Of a DNA stretch of 64,000 bases, positions 42,973 through 52,200 are shown piece after piece. Location: positions 2,728,396 through 2,792,395 of the forward strand of contig CP091241.1 in the NCBI GenBank assembly GCA_027627685.1, written 5' to 3'. Source of the stretch: Hyphomonadaceae bacterium ML37. Lineage in GTDB: Bacteria > Pseudomonadota > Alphaproteobacteria > Caulobacterales > Maricaulaceae. Position numbers and translations under genes: made by a program. Numbering within the stretch: position 1 is the first letter of the stretch; the number at the start of each line of letters is the position of its first letter. The notes beneath the pieces are model-generated. The model had not been told where the DNA came from. It saw only the letters and a program-made list of their open reading frames with translations, and ran no database searches.

Positions 42973-44240
42973 CCCATCTTGATCGCTTTGCCGCCCTGGC
43001 CGCCAGAGGACGCGCCGCCCGGCGCGCGCTGGAGGCCGCCGGACCCGACGCCCGCAGTGCAGCCCTGCGCGCCAGCGCCGCTGAAATCCGCGCGCGCGCC
43101 AAAGCCATTCTGGACGTCAATGCCAAAGAGACCGAGGCGGCCCGTGAACGCGGCCAGACCGGCGCCTTCCTGGATCGCCTGACCCTAGACGCCGAGCGCC
43201 TGGAGGCCATCGCCGCTGGCGTGGAGGCGGTGGCCGATTTGCCTGATCCTGTGGGCGGCGAACGCCGCCGCTGGACCCGGCCGAACGGGCTGGAGATTTC
43301 TGAAGTGTCCGTTCCCATCGGGCTGATCGGCGTGATTTTCGAAAGCCGGCCCAATGTTACCGCCGACGCCGCTGCGCTGTGCGTGCGCGCCGGCAATGCC
43401 GTGATCCTGCGCGGCGGGTCAGAGACGACTGGCACGAGCGCCGCGCTGGTCGAGGCCATGCGTGCGGGCTTGCGCACGGCAGGCCTGCCGGAGGACGCGG
43501 TCCAGACCCCGCCGGATTCTGATCGCGCCTGGGTGACCGCCATGCTGAGCCTGGATGAAAACGGGTGCGATCTGGTCATCCCGCGCGGCGGCAAGAGCCT
43601 GGTCGCCCATGTGCGCCAGCACGCGCGCGTGCCGGTGCTGAGCCATCTGGACGGCGTGTGCCATGTCTATGTCCACGCGGACGCCGATCCTGAAAAGGCG
43701 CTGCGCATCACGCTGGATTCCAAAATGCGCCGGACCGGCGTGTGCAACGCCGCCGAGACGCTGCTGATCGATTCTGCCTGCGCGCCGGACCTGTTGCCTG
43801 TGATCGCCGGAGCGCTGGCGGGCACAGGATGTGTGCTGCGCGGCGATGACCCTGCACGCAAGCTGGTTCCCGGCATGGATGCGGCGACGGACGAGGACTG
43901 GGACACCGAGTATCTCGACGCCATTTTGTCGGTGCGCGTGGTCGGCGGCATCGAGGAGGCGTTGGACCATGTCGCCGCCCACGGGTCAGGCCATACGGAC
44001 GCGATCGTCACCGAGGACGAGGACGCCGCCGCGCGCTTTCTGGGGCAGGTGGATTCCGCTGTGGCGCTGCACAACGCGGCGACGGGTTTTTCTGACGGGG
44101 CCGAATTCGGCTATGGCGGCGAGATCGGCATCGCAACGGGGCGTCTGCACGCCCGCGGACCCGTCGGCGCCGCTCAGCTGACCACCGGCAAATACATCGT
44201 GCGCGGCACAGGTCAGGTGCGCGGAACATGGCCGCGCTGA
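42969..44240 (+). CDS. proA: Gamma-glutamyl phosphate reductase
   Basis: The second step of proline synthesis, NADPH-dependent reduction of glutamyl phosphate. The start is a TTG with GAGGAG upstream and overlaps the proB stop (TTGA). SVPIGLIGVIFESRPNVTAD, RGGSETTGTSAALVEAM and the active-site Cys in MRRTGVCNAAETLLID are present, at 423 residues. nadD begins before its end. Confidence 0.97.
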
Positions 44241-44815
44241 AAAGCGAGCTGCTAGCCCCGGGTATGAGGGTGGGCTTGTATGGCGGGACGTTCGATCCGC
44301 CCCATGACGGCCATCTGCACGTCGCCCGTACGGCCCTCAAGCGCCTGCAGCTGGACCGGGTCTGGTGGCTGGTCAGCCCGGGCAACCCGTTCAAGGACAA
44401 CCCGCCTGCACCGCTGGAAGGGCGCCTGGACGCCGTGCGCACCCTCGCGCCCGGGCCGCGCCATGTGGTCAGTGCGATCGAAGCCCGCCTGCCGAGCCAT
44501 CGCACGGTGGATGTCATCGCCTGGCTGCAAGCGCGCCATCGCGGCGTGCGCTTTGTCTGGATCATGGGCGCGGATGGCCTCGCCGAGCTGCACCGCTGGA
44601 AGGCCTGGCGCGAGATCACCGCGCGCACGCCGCTGGCTGTGGTGGCGAGGCCCGGCGCCGGGCTCGCCGCCCGCTTCAGCCGCGCCGCACGTGCGCCCGG
44701 CCACACGCAAATCCCTGAGAGCCAGGCGCACGCTCTGGTGAATACCGGCTCGCCCGGGTGGACTTATCTGACCGAGCCCTTACATCCCCACGCGTCGCGC
44801 CTGTTGCGCGGTTGA
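44228..44815 (+). CDS. nadD: Nicotinate-nucleotide adenylyltransferase
   Basis: NAD synthesis: joins NaMN with ATP to deamido-NAD. The nucleotidyltransferase start is GLYGGTFDPPHDGHLHVART with the HxGH-like PHDGH; the middle has VWWLVSPGNPFKDN and IMGADGLAELHRWKAWREI. The C-terminal HPHASRLLRG is a divergent form of the ISSTxIR motif. It overlaps the proA end by 13 bases. This obg-proBA-nadD order is common in alphaproteobacteria. Confidence 0.93.
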   Translation: MAALKSELLAPGMRVGLYGGTFDPPHDGHLHVARTALKRLQLDRVWWLVSPGNPFKDNPPAPLEGRLDAVRTLAPGPRHVVSAIEARLPSHRTVDVIAWLQARHRGVRFVWIMGADGLAELHRWKAWREITARTPLAVVARPGAGLAARFSRAARAPGHTQIPESQAHALVNTGSPGWTYLTEPLHPHASRLLRG

Positions 44816-44838
44816 CCCTCAGCAGCCCGGCTGGCGCC

Positions 44839-45831
44839 ATGACCAACCCCCTCCCCAGCGAGCCCGCGCTCGCCTTTTTTGAAGATCTGCGTCCGCCTGC
44901 CGGCGATTTCCGCGCCGATGTGCTGGCAGGTCTCGCCAAGCCGCAAAAGGCCATTGCGCCAAAGTATTTCTACGACGCGGAAGGCTCGCGCATTTTCGAC
45001 CGGATCACGCGGGCGCCGGAATACTATCCCACCCGCACCGAGCTCGCCTTGCTCGACGAGATCGGGCCGGAGCTGCGCGCTCTGGCCGGTCCCGGCGCCG
45101 TGGTGTTGGAACCTGGCGCCGGCTCCAGCGTGAAAGTGCGCAAGCTGATCGATGCGTTGGACGCGCCGTCCGCCTATGTCGGCATGGATATTTCCGGCGA
45201 GCACGTCAAAGCAGCCTGCGCCGACATCGCCAGCGACCATCGCGACATGGTGATCGGGGCGGTGTGCCATGACTTCACCCGCCCTATTGACCTCTCCGCC
45301 CTGCCGCTGCCGCCGGGACGCCGGATCGTGTTTTTCCCCGGCTCCACCATCGGCAATTTCGAGCTGATCGATGCGCGCGCGCTGTTGCAGACGCTGGCCG
45401 GCTGGCTGCGGCCCGGCGATGCGCTGCTGATCGGAGCCGATCTGCGCAAGGACGCGCGGGTTCTGGAAGCCGCCTATGATGATGCCGGCGGCGCCACGGC
45501 GGAGTTCAATTTCAATCTGGTCCGGCGCATCAATACCGAGCTCGATGGCACGCTGGACCCTGAAGGCCTGCGCTACCGCGCTTTCTGGAACCCCTACCGC
45601 TCACGCATGGAAATGTATCTCCAAGCAGTGAAGGATCAGCATTTCACGGTGTCGGGACGCGCTTTCGTGCTGCGCGAAAGCGAGACGATCCACACCGAGA
45701 ACTCGCACAAATTCACGCTCGACACCTTCCGCGACCTCGCCCGTTCGGCCGGGCTTGCGCCGGTCCACGCCTGGCAGGCGCATGACGAGCCCTTCTCCAT
45801 ACACTGGCTCGAATGCCCGGGCGAAGCGTGA
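44839..45831 (+). CDS. egtD: L-histidine N-alpha-methyltransferase EgtD-like
   Basis: The start is set at 44839 (MTNPLPSEPALAFFEDLRPP, 330 residues). The sequence fits EgtD: KYFYDAEGSRIFDRITRAPE, the SAM-binding VVLEPGAGSSVKVRKLIDAL and the PGSTIGNFE loop, and ETIHTENSHKFTLDTFRDL with Glu and Ser that bind histidine. EgtD makes hercynine for ergothioneine. It lies alone in the nadD-rsfS gap without EgtB, which is usually its neighbour; ergothioneine synthesis would need EgtB elsewhere. Confidence 0.9.
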   Translation: MTNPLPSEPALAFFEDLRPPAGDFRADVLAGLAKPQKAIAPKYFYDAEGSRIFDRITRAPEYYPTRTELALLDEIGPELRALAGPGAVVLEPGAGSSVKVRKLIDALDAPSAYVGMDISGEHVKAACADIASDHRDMVIGAVCHDFTRPIDLSALPLPPGRRIVFFPGSTIGNFELIDARALLQTLAGWLRPGDALLIGADLRKDARVLEAAYDDAGGATAEFNFNLVRRINTELDGTLDPEGLRYRAFWNPYRSRMEMYLQAVKDQHFTVSGRAFVLRESETIHTENSHKFTLDTFRDLARSAGLAPVHAWQAHDEPFSIHWLECPGEA

Positions 45832-45871
45832 TAGGGTGCTGACCGCCCGGACGCAGCCGGGTGTGACAGCC

Positions 45872-46279
45872 ATGGGAGTAAGGACTCTGTCCACTGACCT
45901 GCAACACCGAGCGCCTGACGGCCCTTCGGCCGCCGACGCGAACGGACCTCAAGCGCTTGAAGCGCTCGTCATCGCCGCCCTCGAGGACGACAAGGCCGAA
46001 GACATCGTCGCCATCGACCTCGACGGCAAATCTTCCGTCGCCGACATCGTGATCATCGCCTCGGGCCGGTCCAACCGGCATGTAGGCGCGATCTCCGACC
46101 ACCTTTTGCGGAAGCTGAAGGAAGCGGGCGTGGACGGCGTGCGGGCTGAAGGCCTGAAAAGCGCCGACTGGGTGCTGATCGACGCCGGAGATGTGATCGT
46201 CCACGTGTTCCGCCCCGAAGTGCGCGTCTTCTACGATCTGGAGAAGATGTGGTCAGCCTCGCCCGGCGGGACGGCCTGA
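45872..46279 (+). CDS. rsfS: Ribosome silencing factor RsfS
   Basis: The protein is RsfS/Iojap: AALEDDKAEDIVAIDLDGKS, IVIIASGRSNRHVGAISDHL and SADWVLIDAGDVIVHVFRPE, VRVFYDLEKMW. It binds L14 on the 50S subunit and blocks joining with 30S in starvation. The start at 45872 is the ATG nearest the family start but has a weak ribosome site. It precedes rlmH, as usual. Confidence 0.95.
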   Translation: MGVRTLSTDLQHRAPDGPSAADANGPQALEALVIAALEDDKAEDIVAIDLDGKSSVADIVIIASGRSNRHVGAISDHLLRKLKEAGVDGVRAEGLKSADWVLIDAGDVIVHVFRPEVRVFYDLEKMWSASPGGTA

Positions 46280-46310
46280 CCCGTCGGCGGCTCACGCGCG
46301 GAGCACGGCG

Positions 46311-46784
46311 ATGCGGGCGGAAATCCGGGCTATAGGCCGGCTGAAAGCCGGTCCTGAACGCGCGATGGTGGATGACTATCTCGCCCGCGCCACCGCAACG
46401 GGCCGGCCGAGCGGCCTGGGCCCCTTTACAGACCACGAGATTGATCCGCGCCGCCTGAAAGACAAGGCGGCCGAAACCGCTGCGCTGCTGGACGGGCTGG
46501 AGCCTGGAAGCCTGGTGATCGCGCTGGACGAAACCGGCAGGACCATCAGCTCCATGAATTTTGCTGACCGCCTCACCCGCGCCCGCGATGACGGCGTGCG
46601 CAGCGCTGCCTTCCTGATCGGCGGCGCGGACGGGCATGAGCGCGCCCTGCTGCCGCCCGGGGTTCAGCTCATCAGCTACGGCACGGCGACCTGGCCCCAC
46701 AAGCTTGTGCGCGTCATGCTGGCCGAGCAGCTTTATCGCGCTGCTTCGCTGATCGCGGGCGCGCCCTATCACCGGGAGGGATGA
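46311..46784 (+). CDS. rlmH: 23S rRNA pseudouridine1915 N3-methyltransferase RlmH
   Basis: The 157-residue protein has the SPOUT pattern with EPGSLVIALDETGRTISSMN, AAFLIGGADGHERALLPPGV and a C-terminal HKLVRVMLAEQLYRAASLIA knot. It methylates pseudouridine in helix 69 of 23S rRNA. It follows rsfS by 31 bases and overlaps the next start (ATGATG). Confidence 0.96.
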   Translation: MRAEIRAIGRLKAGPERAMVDDYLARATATGRPSGLGPFTDHEIDPRRLKDKAAETAALLDGLEPGSLVIALDETGRTISSMNFADRLTRARDDGVRSAAFLIGGADGHERALLPPGVQLISYGTATWPHKLVRVMLAEQLYRAASLIAGAPYHREG

Positions 46785-48145
46785 TGTTCACAGCCCTCAT
46801 CCTCGCCGCCGCTCTTGGCCAGGCGACGCCCCCGCCTGCCCCTGACCCTGATCAGGTTGAGGCTTTGGACAGCGAAGCTGAAGCCTTGCGCGAAGCGGCC
46901 GAAGCGCGCCGCCTGGATGCGGAAGCCGCCAGAGCCGAGATCGCCCTTTTGCAACGCCGCCTGGCCGCTGCGGGTGAGGAGGTGCGCGCCCGCGAAGGCG
47001 AAGCCGAAGCCGCAGTGCGCACGCTGGAATCGCTGGAAGCAGAGCGCGCCGAGCTGGGCCGGCGCCTTGCCGAAGATCGCGGCGGGCTCGCGCGGGTGTT
47101 GGCCGCGCTGCAACGCATCGCCATGGCCGATCCGCCCGCTCTGGCTGTCACGCCGGACGACGCGGCTGAAGCCGCACGCGCCGCTGGGCTGCTGGCGGCG
47201 CTGGCGCCTCAGCTGGAAGCGCGCGCCACGGCGGTGCGCACGCGCCTGGCCGAGATTGACACCCTGGAGCAGCGGCTGTCCGCCCAGGCCGAGACCGTGG
47301 GCGAGGCGCGCGAGGCCTTGTCGTTGACCCGCGCCGAGGTGGACGCCCTGATCGCCCGGCGCCGCGACGCCGAGCGCCGCCTGCGGGCCGAAGCCGATGA
47401 TCTGTCGGCGCAGGCGGCCCGCATCGCACGTGAAGCCGGGTCGCTGCGCGATCTGCTGGCCGATATCCGCCGCTTCGCCGCCGCCGAACCGCGCCTGGCG
47501 CCCAGGCTCGAACCCGATCCACCAGCTGTGCCGGACCCGTCCAGCGTGGCCGAGGTCATCCCCTCGCCTCGTCTGCGCCCGGACCCGGCCCTGACGCCAA
47601 CCGACCCGCCGGAAAATGATGACGCCGATCTCAGTGCACTGCTGGCGGAGGCGGAATCGGCGGTGCGCAGCGGGGCCGCGGCTGAAAGCGGCGGTCTTGT
47701 CGACGCCCGCCCGCTGGCCGGCCCGATCGAGACATTGAGACTGGCGGACGCGCGCGGCGCCCTGCGGCCGCCGGTCAATGGCCGCCTCGCCATCCGCGCG
47801 GGCCAGCCGGGCCCGGACGGGGTGCGGCGCGACGGCATCTGGTTCGAGGCTCCGGCGCGCGCCACGGTCACGGCGCCGTTTGACGGGATCACCGTCTATG
47901 CCGGTCCCTTCCAGGGGTTTGACGGCGTGGTGATGATCAACACGCCCGACGGCTACACGATTGTGTTAGGCGGGCTTGCATTGATCTACGCTACGGAGGG
48001 ACAGTCCCTTCTGACAGGCGAGCCGGTCGGACTCATGAGCGAGCGTGTCAATCCGGCGCCGATGCTCTATCTTGAGATACGGCGCAGCACCGACGACGCT
48101 GTAGACCCTGAACAATGGCTGCGGCCCGAATTTCGCAGGGGCTGA
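46781..48145 (+). CDS. EnvC-like murein hydrolase activator
   Basis: The 454-residue protein has a short signal-like start, a long coiled coil (about 25-240, Ala/Glu/Arg-rich), a Pro-rich linker and a C-terminal degenerate LytM domain (LRPPVNGRLAIRAGQPGPDG, ATVTAPFDGITVYAGPFQG). The zinc-binding residues of active LytM are not visible, as in EnvC-type activators of amidases. It lies before the ctpA gene, the usual alphaproteobacterial order, and would act at division in the periplasm. Confidence 0.85.
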   Translation: MMFTALILAAALGQATPPPAPDPDQVEALDSEAEALREAAEARRLDAEAARAEIALLQRRLAAAGEEVRAREGEAEAAVRTLESLEAERAELGRRLAEDRGGLARVLAALQRIAMADPPALAVTPDDAAEAARAAGLLAALAPQLEARATAVRTRLAEIDTLEQRLSAQAETVGEAREALSLTRAEVDALIARRRDAERRLRAEADDLSAQAARIAREAGSLRDLLADIRRFAAAEPRLAPRLEPDPPAVPDPSSVAEVIPSPRLRPDPALTPTDPPENDDADLSALLAEAESAVRSGAAAESGGLVDARPLAGPIETLRLADARGALRPPVNGRLAIRAGQPGPDGVRRDGIWFEAPARATVTAPFDGITVYAGPFQGFDGVVMINTPDGYTIVLGGLALIYATEGQSLLTGEPVGLMSERVNPAPMLYLEIRRSTDDAVDPEQWLRPEFRRG

Positions 48146-48184
48146 GCCTCTGACGTGAACCGCGCCTGACGACGCCGAGCAAGG

Positions 48185-49489
48185 ATGACCCGCATGCGCC
48201 TTCTGATCATCGCTTCCGCCGTATTGTTCGGCATCGGGGCGGCCACGCTGGGCATGTCGCAGGAGACGCCCGACCAGCAGCGCGCCGAGACCTTCCGGCA
48301 GCTGGAACTGTTTGGTGATGTGCTCAGCCGGGTCGAATCCGACTTCGTGGTCGAAACCGACAAGGCGGCGCTGATTGAGGCGGCCATCAACGGCATGCTG
48401 GGTTCGCTGGACCCCCATTCGCGCTACCTGCCGCCCGAAGCCTTCCAAGAGATGCAGACCACGACGCGCGGCGAATATTTCGGCATCGGCATCGAGGTGA
48501 CCTTCCGCAATGATCTGGTGACCATCGTGTCACCCATGGCCGGCACGCCCGGCGAAGCAGCGGGGCTGGAGGCCAATGACGTGATCTTGGCCGTGGACGG
48601 CGAGAACATGGTGGGCGCGGGCATGGACGCCGCCGTGGACCGCATTCGCGGACCCGCCGGCGAGCCGGTCACCCTGACCATTGGCCGTGAAGGCCAGGAG
48701 CCTTTCGAGGTCACGGTCGTGCGCGCCGCCGTCGAAGTGCGCTCGGTGATCTATAATATGGACGAGGACCTGCCTTACCTGCGCATCACCACGTTCAACG
48801 AGAACACCACCGAGCGCGTAGTCGCCGCGCTGCGCGACATGACGACGGCCCAGGGCGGTCCGCTGCCCGGCCTGATCCTGGACGTGCGCTCCAATCCCGG
48901 CGGCTTGCTGGAACAATCGGTGTCGGTCTCCGGCCTGTTCCTCGACCGCGGCGAAGTGGTGTCCACGCGCGGGCGCGATCCGCGCGACACGCGCCGCTAT
49001 AACGCAGAGGCTGGCGATATGCTGGCCGGGGCGCCCATCGTGGTGCTCACCAATGCGGGCTCCGCCAGCGCCTCGGAAATCGTGGCTGGTGCGTTGCAGG
49101 ATCGCCAGCGCGCCACAATCATCGGCCTGCCGAGCTTCGGCAAAGGCTCCATGCAAACTGTGGTGCCGCTGCGCGGCGGCCGGGACGGCGCCCTGCGTCT
49201 GACCACGGCGCGCTACTACACCCCCGCCGGGCGCTCCATCCAGGGTCAGGGCGTGATTCCGGATATTCTGGTCGCGCCGCGCCAGATCACGCCGGAGACG
49301 CGCATCCTGTCGGGTGAGGCTGACCTGCGCAATGCGCTGGCCAACGAGGTTGAAGAGACCGAAGCGCCCTTCGAATACGAGGATATCCGCCAGCCGCCCG
49401 AAGACTGGGAGACCGGTGAAGATTTCCAGCTGCACATGGCCCGCGAGGAATTGCGCACGCGGATGGCCCGGCGCGAGGCGCGTCTGTAG
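48185..49489 (+). CDS. ctpA: C-terminal processing protease CtpA (S41)
   Basis: The 434-residue protein has an N-terminal signal or anchor (LLIIASAVLFGIGAATLGMS), a PDZ domain (about 95-175: YFGIGIEVTFRNDLVTIVSP) and an S41 protease core: LPGLILDVRSNPGGLLEQSV, the Ser in TNAGSASASEIVAGALQD and the Lys in SFGKGSMQTVVPLRGG. It processes periplasmic proteins and hydrolases. It lies after the EnvC-like gene, consistent with a joint cell-wall role. Confidence 0.95.
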   Translation: MTRMRLLIIASAVLFGIGAATLGMSQETPDQQRAETFRQLELFGDVLSRVESDFVVETDKAALIEAAINGMLGSLDPHSRYLPPEAFQEMQTTTRGEYFGIGIEVTFRNDLVTIVSPMAGTPGEAAGLEANDVILAVDGENMVGAGMDAAVDRIRGPAGEPVTLTIGREGQEPFEVTVVRAAVEVRSVIYNMDEDLPYLRITTFNENTTERVVAALRDMTTAQGGPLPGLILDVRSNPGGLLEQSVSVSGLFLDRGEVVSTRGRDPRDTRRYNAEAGDMLAGAPIVVLTNAGSASASEIVAGALQDRQRATIIGLPSFGKGSMQTVVPLRGGRDGALRLTTARYYTPAGRSIQGQGVIPDILVAPRQITPETRILSGEADLRNALANEVEETEAPFEYEDIRQPPEDWETGEDFQLHMAREELRTRMARREARL

Positions 49490-49534
49490 CGCGCCCCTTG
49501 CCGGGGCGGGCGCGCGCCTGCATAGACCTGCGCC

Positions 49535-51352
49535 ATGGCTGCTCCTCCCCTTCTGACCCTCGCGGGCATCCGGCTGACGTTTGGCGCGACGCCCCTGTTG
49601 ACCGGGGCCGACATGATTGTCGGCGCCGGTGAACGCATCGGGCTGGTCGGACGCAATGGATCAGGCAAGTCGTCCTTCCTGAAAATCGCCGCCGGCCTGA
49701 TCGAAGCGGACGGGGGCGACCGCTTCGTCCATCCCGGATCCACCCTGCGCTATCTGCCCCAGGAACCCGATCTGGGCGGGCATGACAGCGTCATTTCCTA
49801 TATCCGCGCCGGGCTGACCGATGGCGATGACGCCTACCGGGCCGACTATCTGTGCGAACATCTCAGCCTTGATCCGGAAGCGGCGCCGGCCAGCCTGTCA
49901 GGCGGCGAGGCGCGGCGCGCGGCGCTGGCGCGCTGCCTGGCGCCTCAACCGGATATCCTCCTTCTGGATGAGCCGACCAACCATCTGGACCTCCCAGCGA
50001 TCGAATGGCTGGAAGGCGAGCTGAAAAGCTGGCGCGGCGCGCTGGTGCTGATCAGTCACGACCGCCGCTTTCTGGAGACGCTGACGCGTGCGGTCGTCTG
50101 GATTGATCGCGGCGTGACCCGCCGCTTGGACAAGGGATTCGCCCATTTCGAGGCCTGGCGCGACGAGGTGTTTGCAGCCGAGGAGGCCGAACGCCACAAG
50201 TTGTCGCGCCAGATCGCCCGTGAAGAGCACTGGATGCGCTATGGCGTCACCGCCCGGCGCACGCGCAACATGCGCCGCGTGGGCGAGTTCCAGGCCATGA
50301 AGGCGCAGCTCAAGGCTTGGCGCGGACCCCAGGGCGCGGCGTCCATGGCGCTCAGCGATGCCGAACGGTCGGGTAAGCTGGTGATCGAGGCTGAAGGCCT
50401 CACAAAACGGTTTGAAGACCGCGTCATCGCGGAAAACCTGTCTTTGCGCATCGCGCGCGGCGACCGGCTGGCCCTGATCGGACCCAACGGGGCGGGCAAG
50501 ACCACGCTGATCCGGATGCTGACCGGCCAGATGGCGCCGGACACAGGTCAGGTGCGCCTGGGCGCCAATCTGGATATCGCCGCGCTGGACCAGAGCCGCG
50601 CCGCCCTGCAGCCCGAATGGACCGTCACCGAGGCCATCGCCCCCGGCGGCGGCGAGCGCGTCGAGGTGGGCGGCGTCTCCAAGCACGTGGCCGCCTATAT
50701 GAAAGACTTCCTGTTCCAGCCCGAACAGGCGCGCACGCCCGTGCGGGCGCTGTCCGGCGGCGAGCGGGCCCGGCTGATGCTGGCGCGCGCGCTCGCGCTG
50801 CCGTCCAATCTTCTGGTGCTGGACGAGCCGACCAATGATCTCGACCTGGAAACGCTGGACCTGCTGGAAGAGCTCATCCAGGACTATGCCGGCACGGTGA
50901 TCCTCGTCAGCCACGACCGCGATTTCATCGATCGCACCGCCACCGCGACGCTGGCCTATGAAAGCGACGGCGTCTGGCGCCTGTTCGCCGGGGGCTATTC
51001 AGACATGGCCTCCCAGCGCGGCGAAGGCGTCACCGCCCGCGCGGCCGCGAACCTGGTCACTTCACGCGACGCCCCCGCCCAGACCAGCGCCCGGACCAAG
51101 CCCCAGAACCGCGCCAAGATGTCGTTCAAGGACAAGCATGCGCTGGAATCCCTGCCGGTCGAGATCGAAACCCTGACCGGGCGCATCACCGCTCTGGAGA
51201 CCGAACTGGCCGATGCCGACCTGTTCACCCGCGACCACGCCCGCTTCCAGGCCGCCAGCGCAGAGCTGGAGCGCCTCTCCAAGAAGAAGGCGGAGAAAGA
51301 AAACCGGTGGCTGGAGCTGGAGCTGCTGCGCGAGGAGATCGAAGGCGCCTAG
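49535..51352 (+). CDS. ABC-F family ATPase (Uup-like)
   Basis: The 605-residue protein has two ATP-binding domains: Walker A GRNGSGKSS and GPNGAGKTT, signatures LSGGEARRAALARCL and LSGGERARLMLARAL, Walker B ILLLDEPTNHLDL and LLVLDEPTNDLDLET. A coiled-coil tail at the C-terminus (about 530-605) points to the Uup group. No membrane segment is present. ABC-F proteins act on ribosomes or, for Uup, at branched DNA. Confidence 0.93.
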   Translation: MAAPPLLTLAGIRLTFGATPLLTGADMIVGAGERIGLVGRNGSGKSSFLKIAAGLIEADGGDRFVHPGSTLRYLPQEPDLGGHDSVISYIRAGLTDGDDAYRADYLCEHLSLDPEAAPASLSGGEARRAALARCLAPQPDILLLDEPTNHLDLPAIEWLEGELKSWRGALVLISHDRRFLETLTRAVVWIDRGVTRRLDKGFAHFEAWRDEVFAAEEAERHKLSRQIAREEHWMRYGVTARRTRNMRRVGEFQAMKAQLKAWRGPQGAASMALSDAERSGKLVIEAEGLTKRFEDRVIAENLSLRIARGDRLALIGPNGAGKTTLIRMLTGQMAPDTGQVRLGANLDIAALDQSRAALQPEWTVTEAIAPGGGERVEVGGVSKHVAAYMKDFLFQPEQARTPVRALSGGERARLMLARALALPSNLLVLDEPTNDLDLETLDLLEELIQDYAGTVILVSHDRDFIDRTATATLAYESDGVWRLFAGGYSDMASQRGEGVTARAAANLVTSRDAPAQTSARTKPQNRAKMSFKDKHALESLPVEIETLTGRITALETELADADLFTRDHARFQAASAELERLSKKKAEKENRWLELELLREEIEGA

Positions 51353-51651
51353 GTGTCCGCCTCCCGGCATCGTGATTTGAGTAGCGCCCCCTTCGAAATC
51401 CGGCTAAAGTATTGATCGAGCTTTAAGCTTTGGAGTCCGATCTCGCCTGAATGGCGCCACAGGCGCACGCCATGCGAGAGAGTTGAGGGTCCCGATTGGC
51501 GCAAGTCTCCGGCGTTCATGTCCGGTACAGCCTGCGTTCATGAAGCTCGCGTGACCTGCCGACCTCCAATGGAGCGGCAGTGAATCACCGTCGCCGGCAA
51601 TTCGCCCCGGCTGGCGGGGGGGGAATGGCGGGGCTTAAAGGGACTAATTCA
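51353..51651. other. Gap before the secreted repeat-domain gene
   Basis: About 300 bases without a gene that I can support. It probably holds the promoter of the secreted protein gene; GGCTAAAGTATTGATCG near 51402 is AT-richer than the rest, but no clear boxes are seen. Confidence 0.4.
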
Positions 51652-52116
51652 ATGATTCGCACTCTCATGACTGCGGCCTTCGCCGCAACCGCTCTGGCTG
51701 GCGTCGCGTCCGCGCAGAACTTCTCGCTCAATCCGACCTATGGCACCGTTGCGCTGTCTGGCGGGTTCACGCCCGATCCGTATGTGATCAATGTTCAGTC
51801 GGGCGGCGGGATCGCCGCGAGCAATATCTCGTCCAGCTGCGCCGGCTTCATCGCTGACGCGCCGGACGTGCGCCTGCAGTTCTCGGCTGGCAGCCTGCCG
51901 CTGATCCTCTCCACCAGCTCCTCGGCTGACACCACGCTGGTGATCAATGGTCCGGACGGCTCGTGGTACTGCAATGATGATGGCGGCCAGGGCTTCAACG
52001 CCTCGATCCGCTTCAACAACCCGCAATCGGGCCAGTACGACATCTGGATCGGAACCTATGGCACCGCGTCGCTGCAGCCGGCTCAGCTCTTCATCTCCGA
52101 GCTGACCAGCCGCTAA
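51652..52116 (+). CDS. Secreted single-domain protein, PPC-like repeat
   Basis: The start at 51652 is preceded by AAAGGGA and yields a signal peptide (MIRTLMTAAFAATALAGVAS, cleaved around SAQ). The mature part (about 130 residues) is one copy of a beta domain with SSADTTLVINGPDGSWYCND and QSGQYDIWIGTYG, including two cysteines (SSCAGF, WYCND) that could pair. This resembles PPC-like domains with a DxDG/CNDD loop that may bind calcium. The next gene has four copies of the same unit. Function unknown. Confidence 0.75.
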   Translation: MIRTLMTAAFAATALAGVASAQNFSLNPTYGTVALSGGFTPDPYVINVQSGGGIAASNISSSCAGFIADAPDVRLQFSAGSLPLILSTSSSADTTLVINGPDGSWYCNDDGGQGFNASIRFNNPQSGQYDIWIGTYGTASLQPAQLFISELTSR

Positions 52117-52127
52117 GGCCAATGAAC

Positions 52128-52160
52128 GGCCCCGCCCTCCCGGGCGGGGCCGCTTTGCTT
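52128..52160 (+). terminator. Terminator after the single-domain gene
   Basis: A 10-bp perfect stem (GGCCCCGCCC 52128-52137 with 52142-52151, TCCC loop) is followed by a T-rich GCTTTGCTTTG. It separates the two related secreted-protein genes. Confidence 0.85.
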
Positions 52161-52200
52161 TGTTCCCCCGTCATCCCGACGCGCCGCCAAGGAGACGCTC

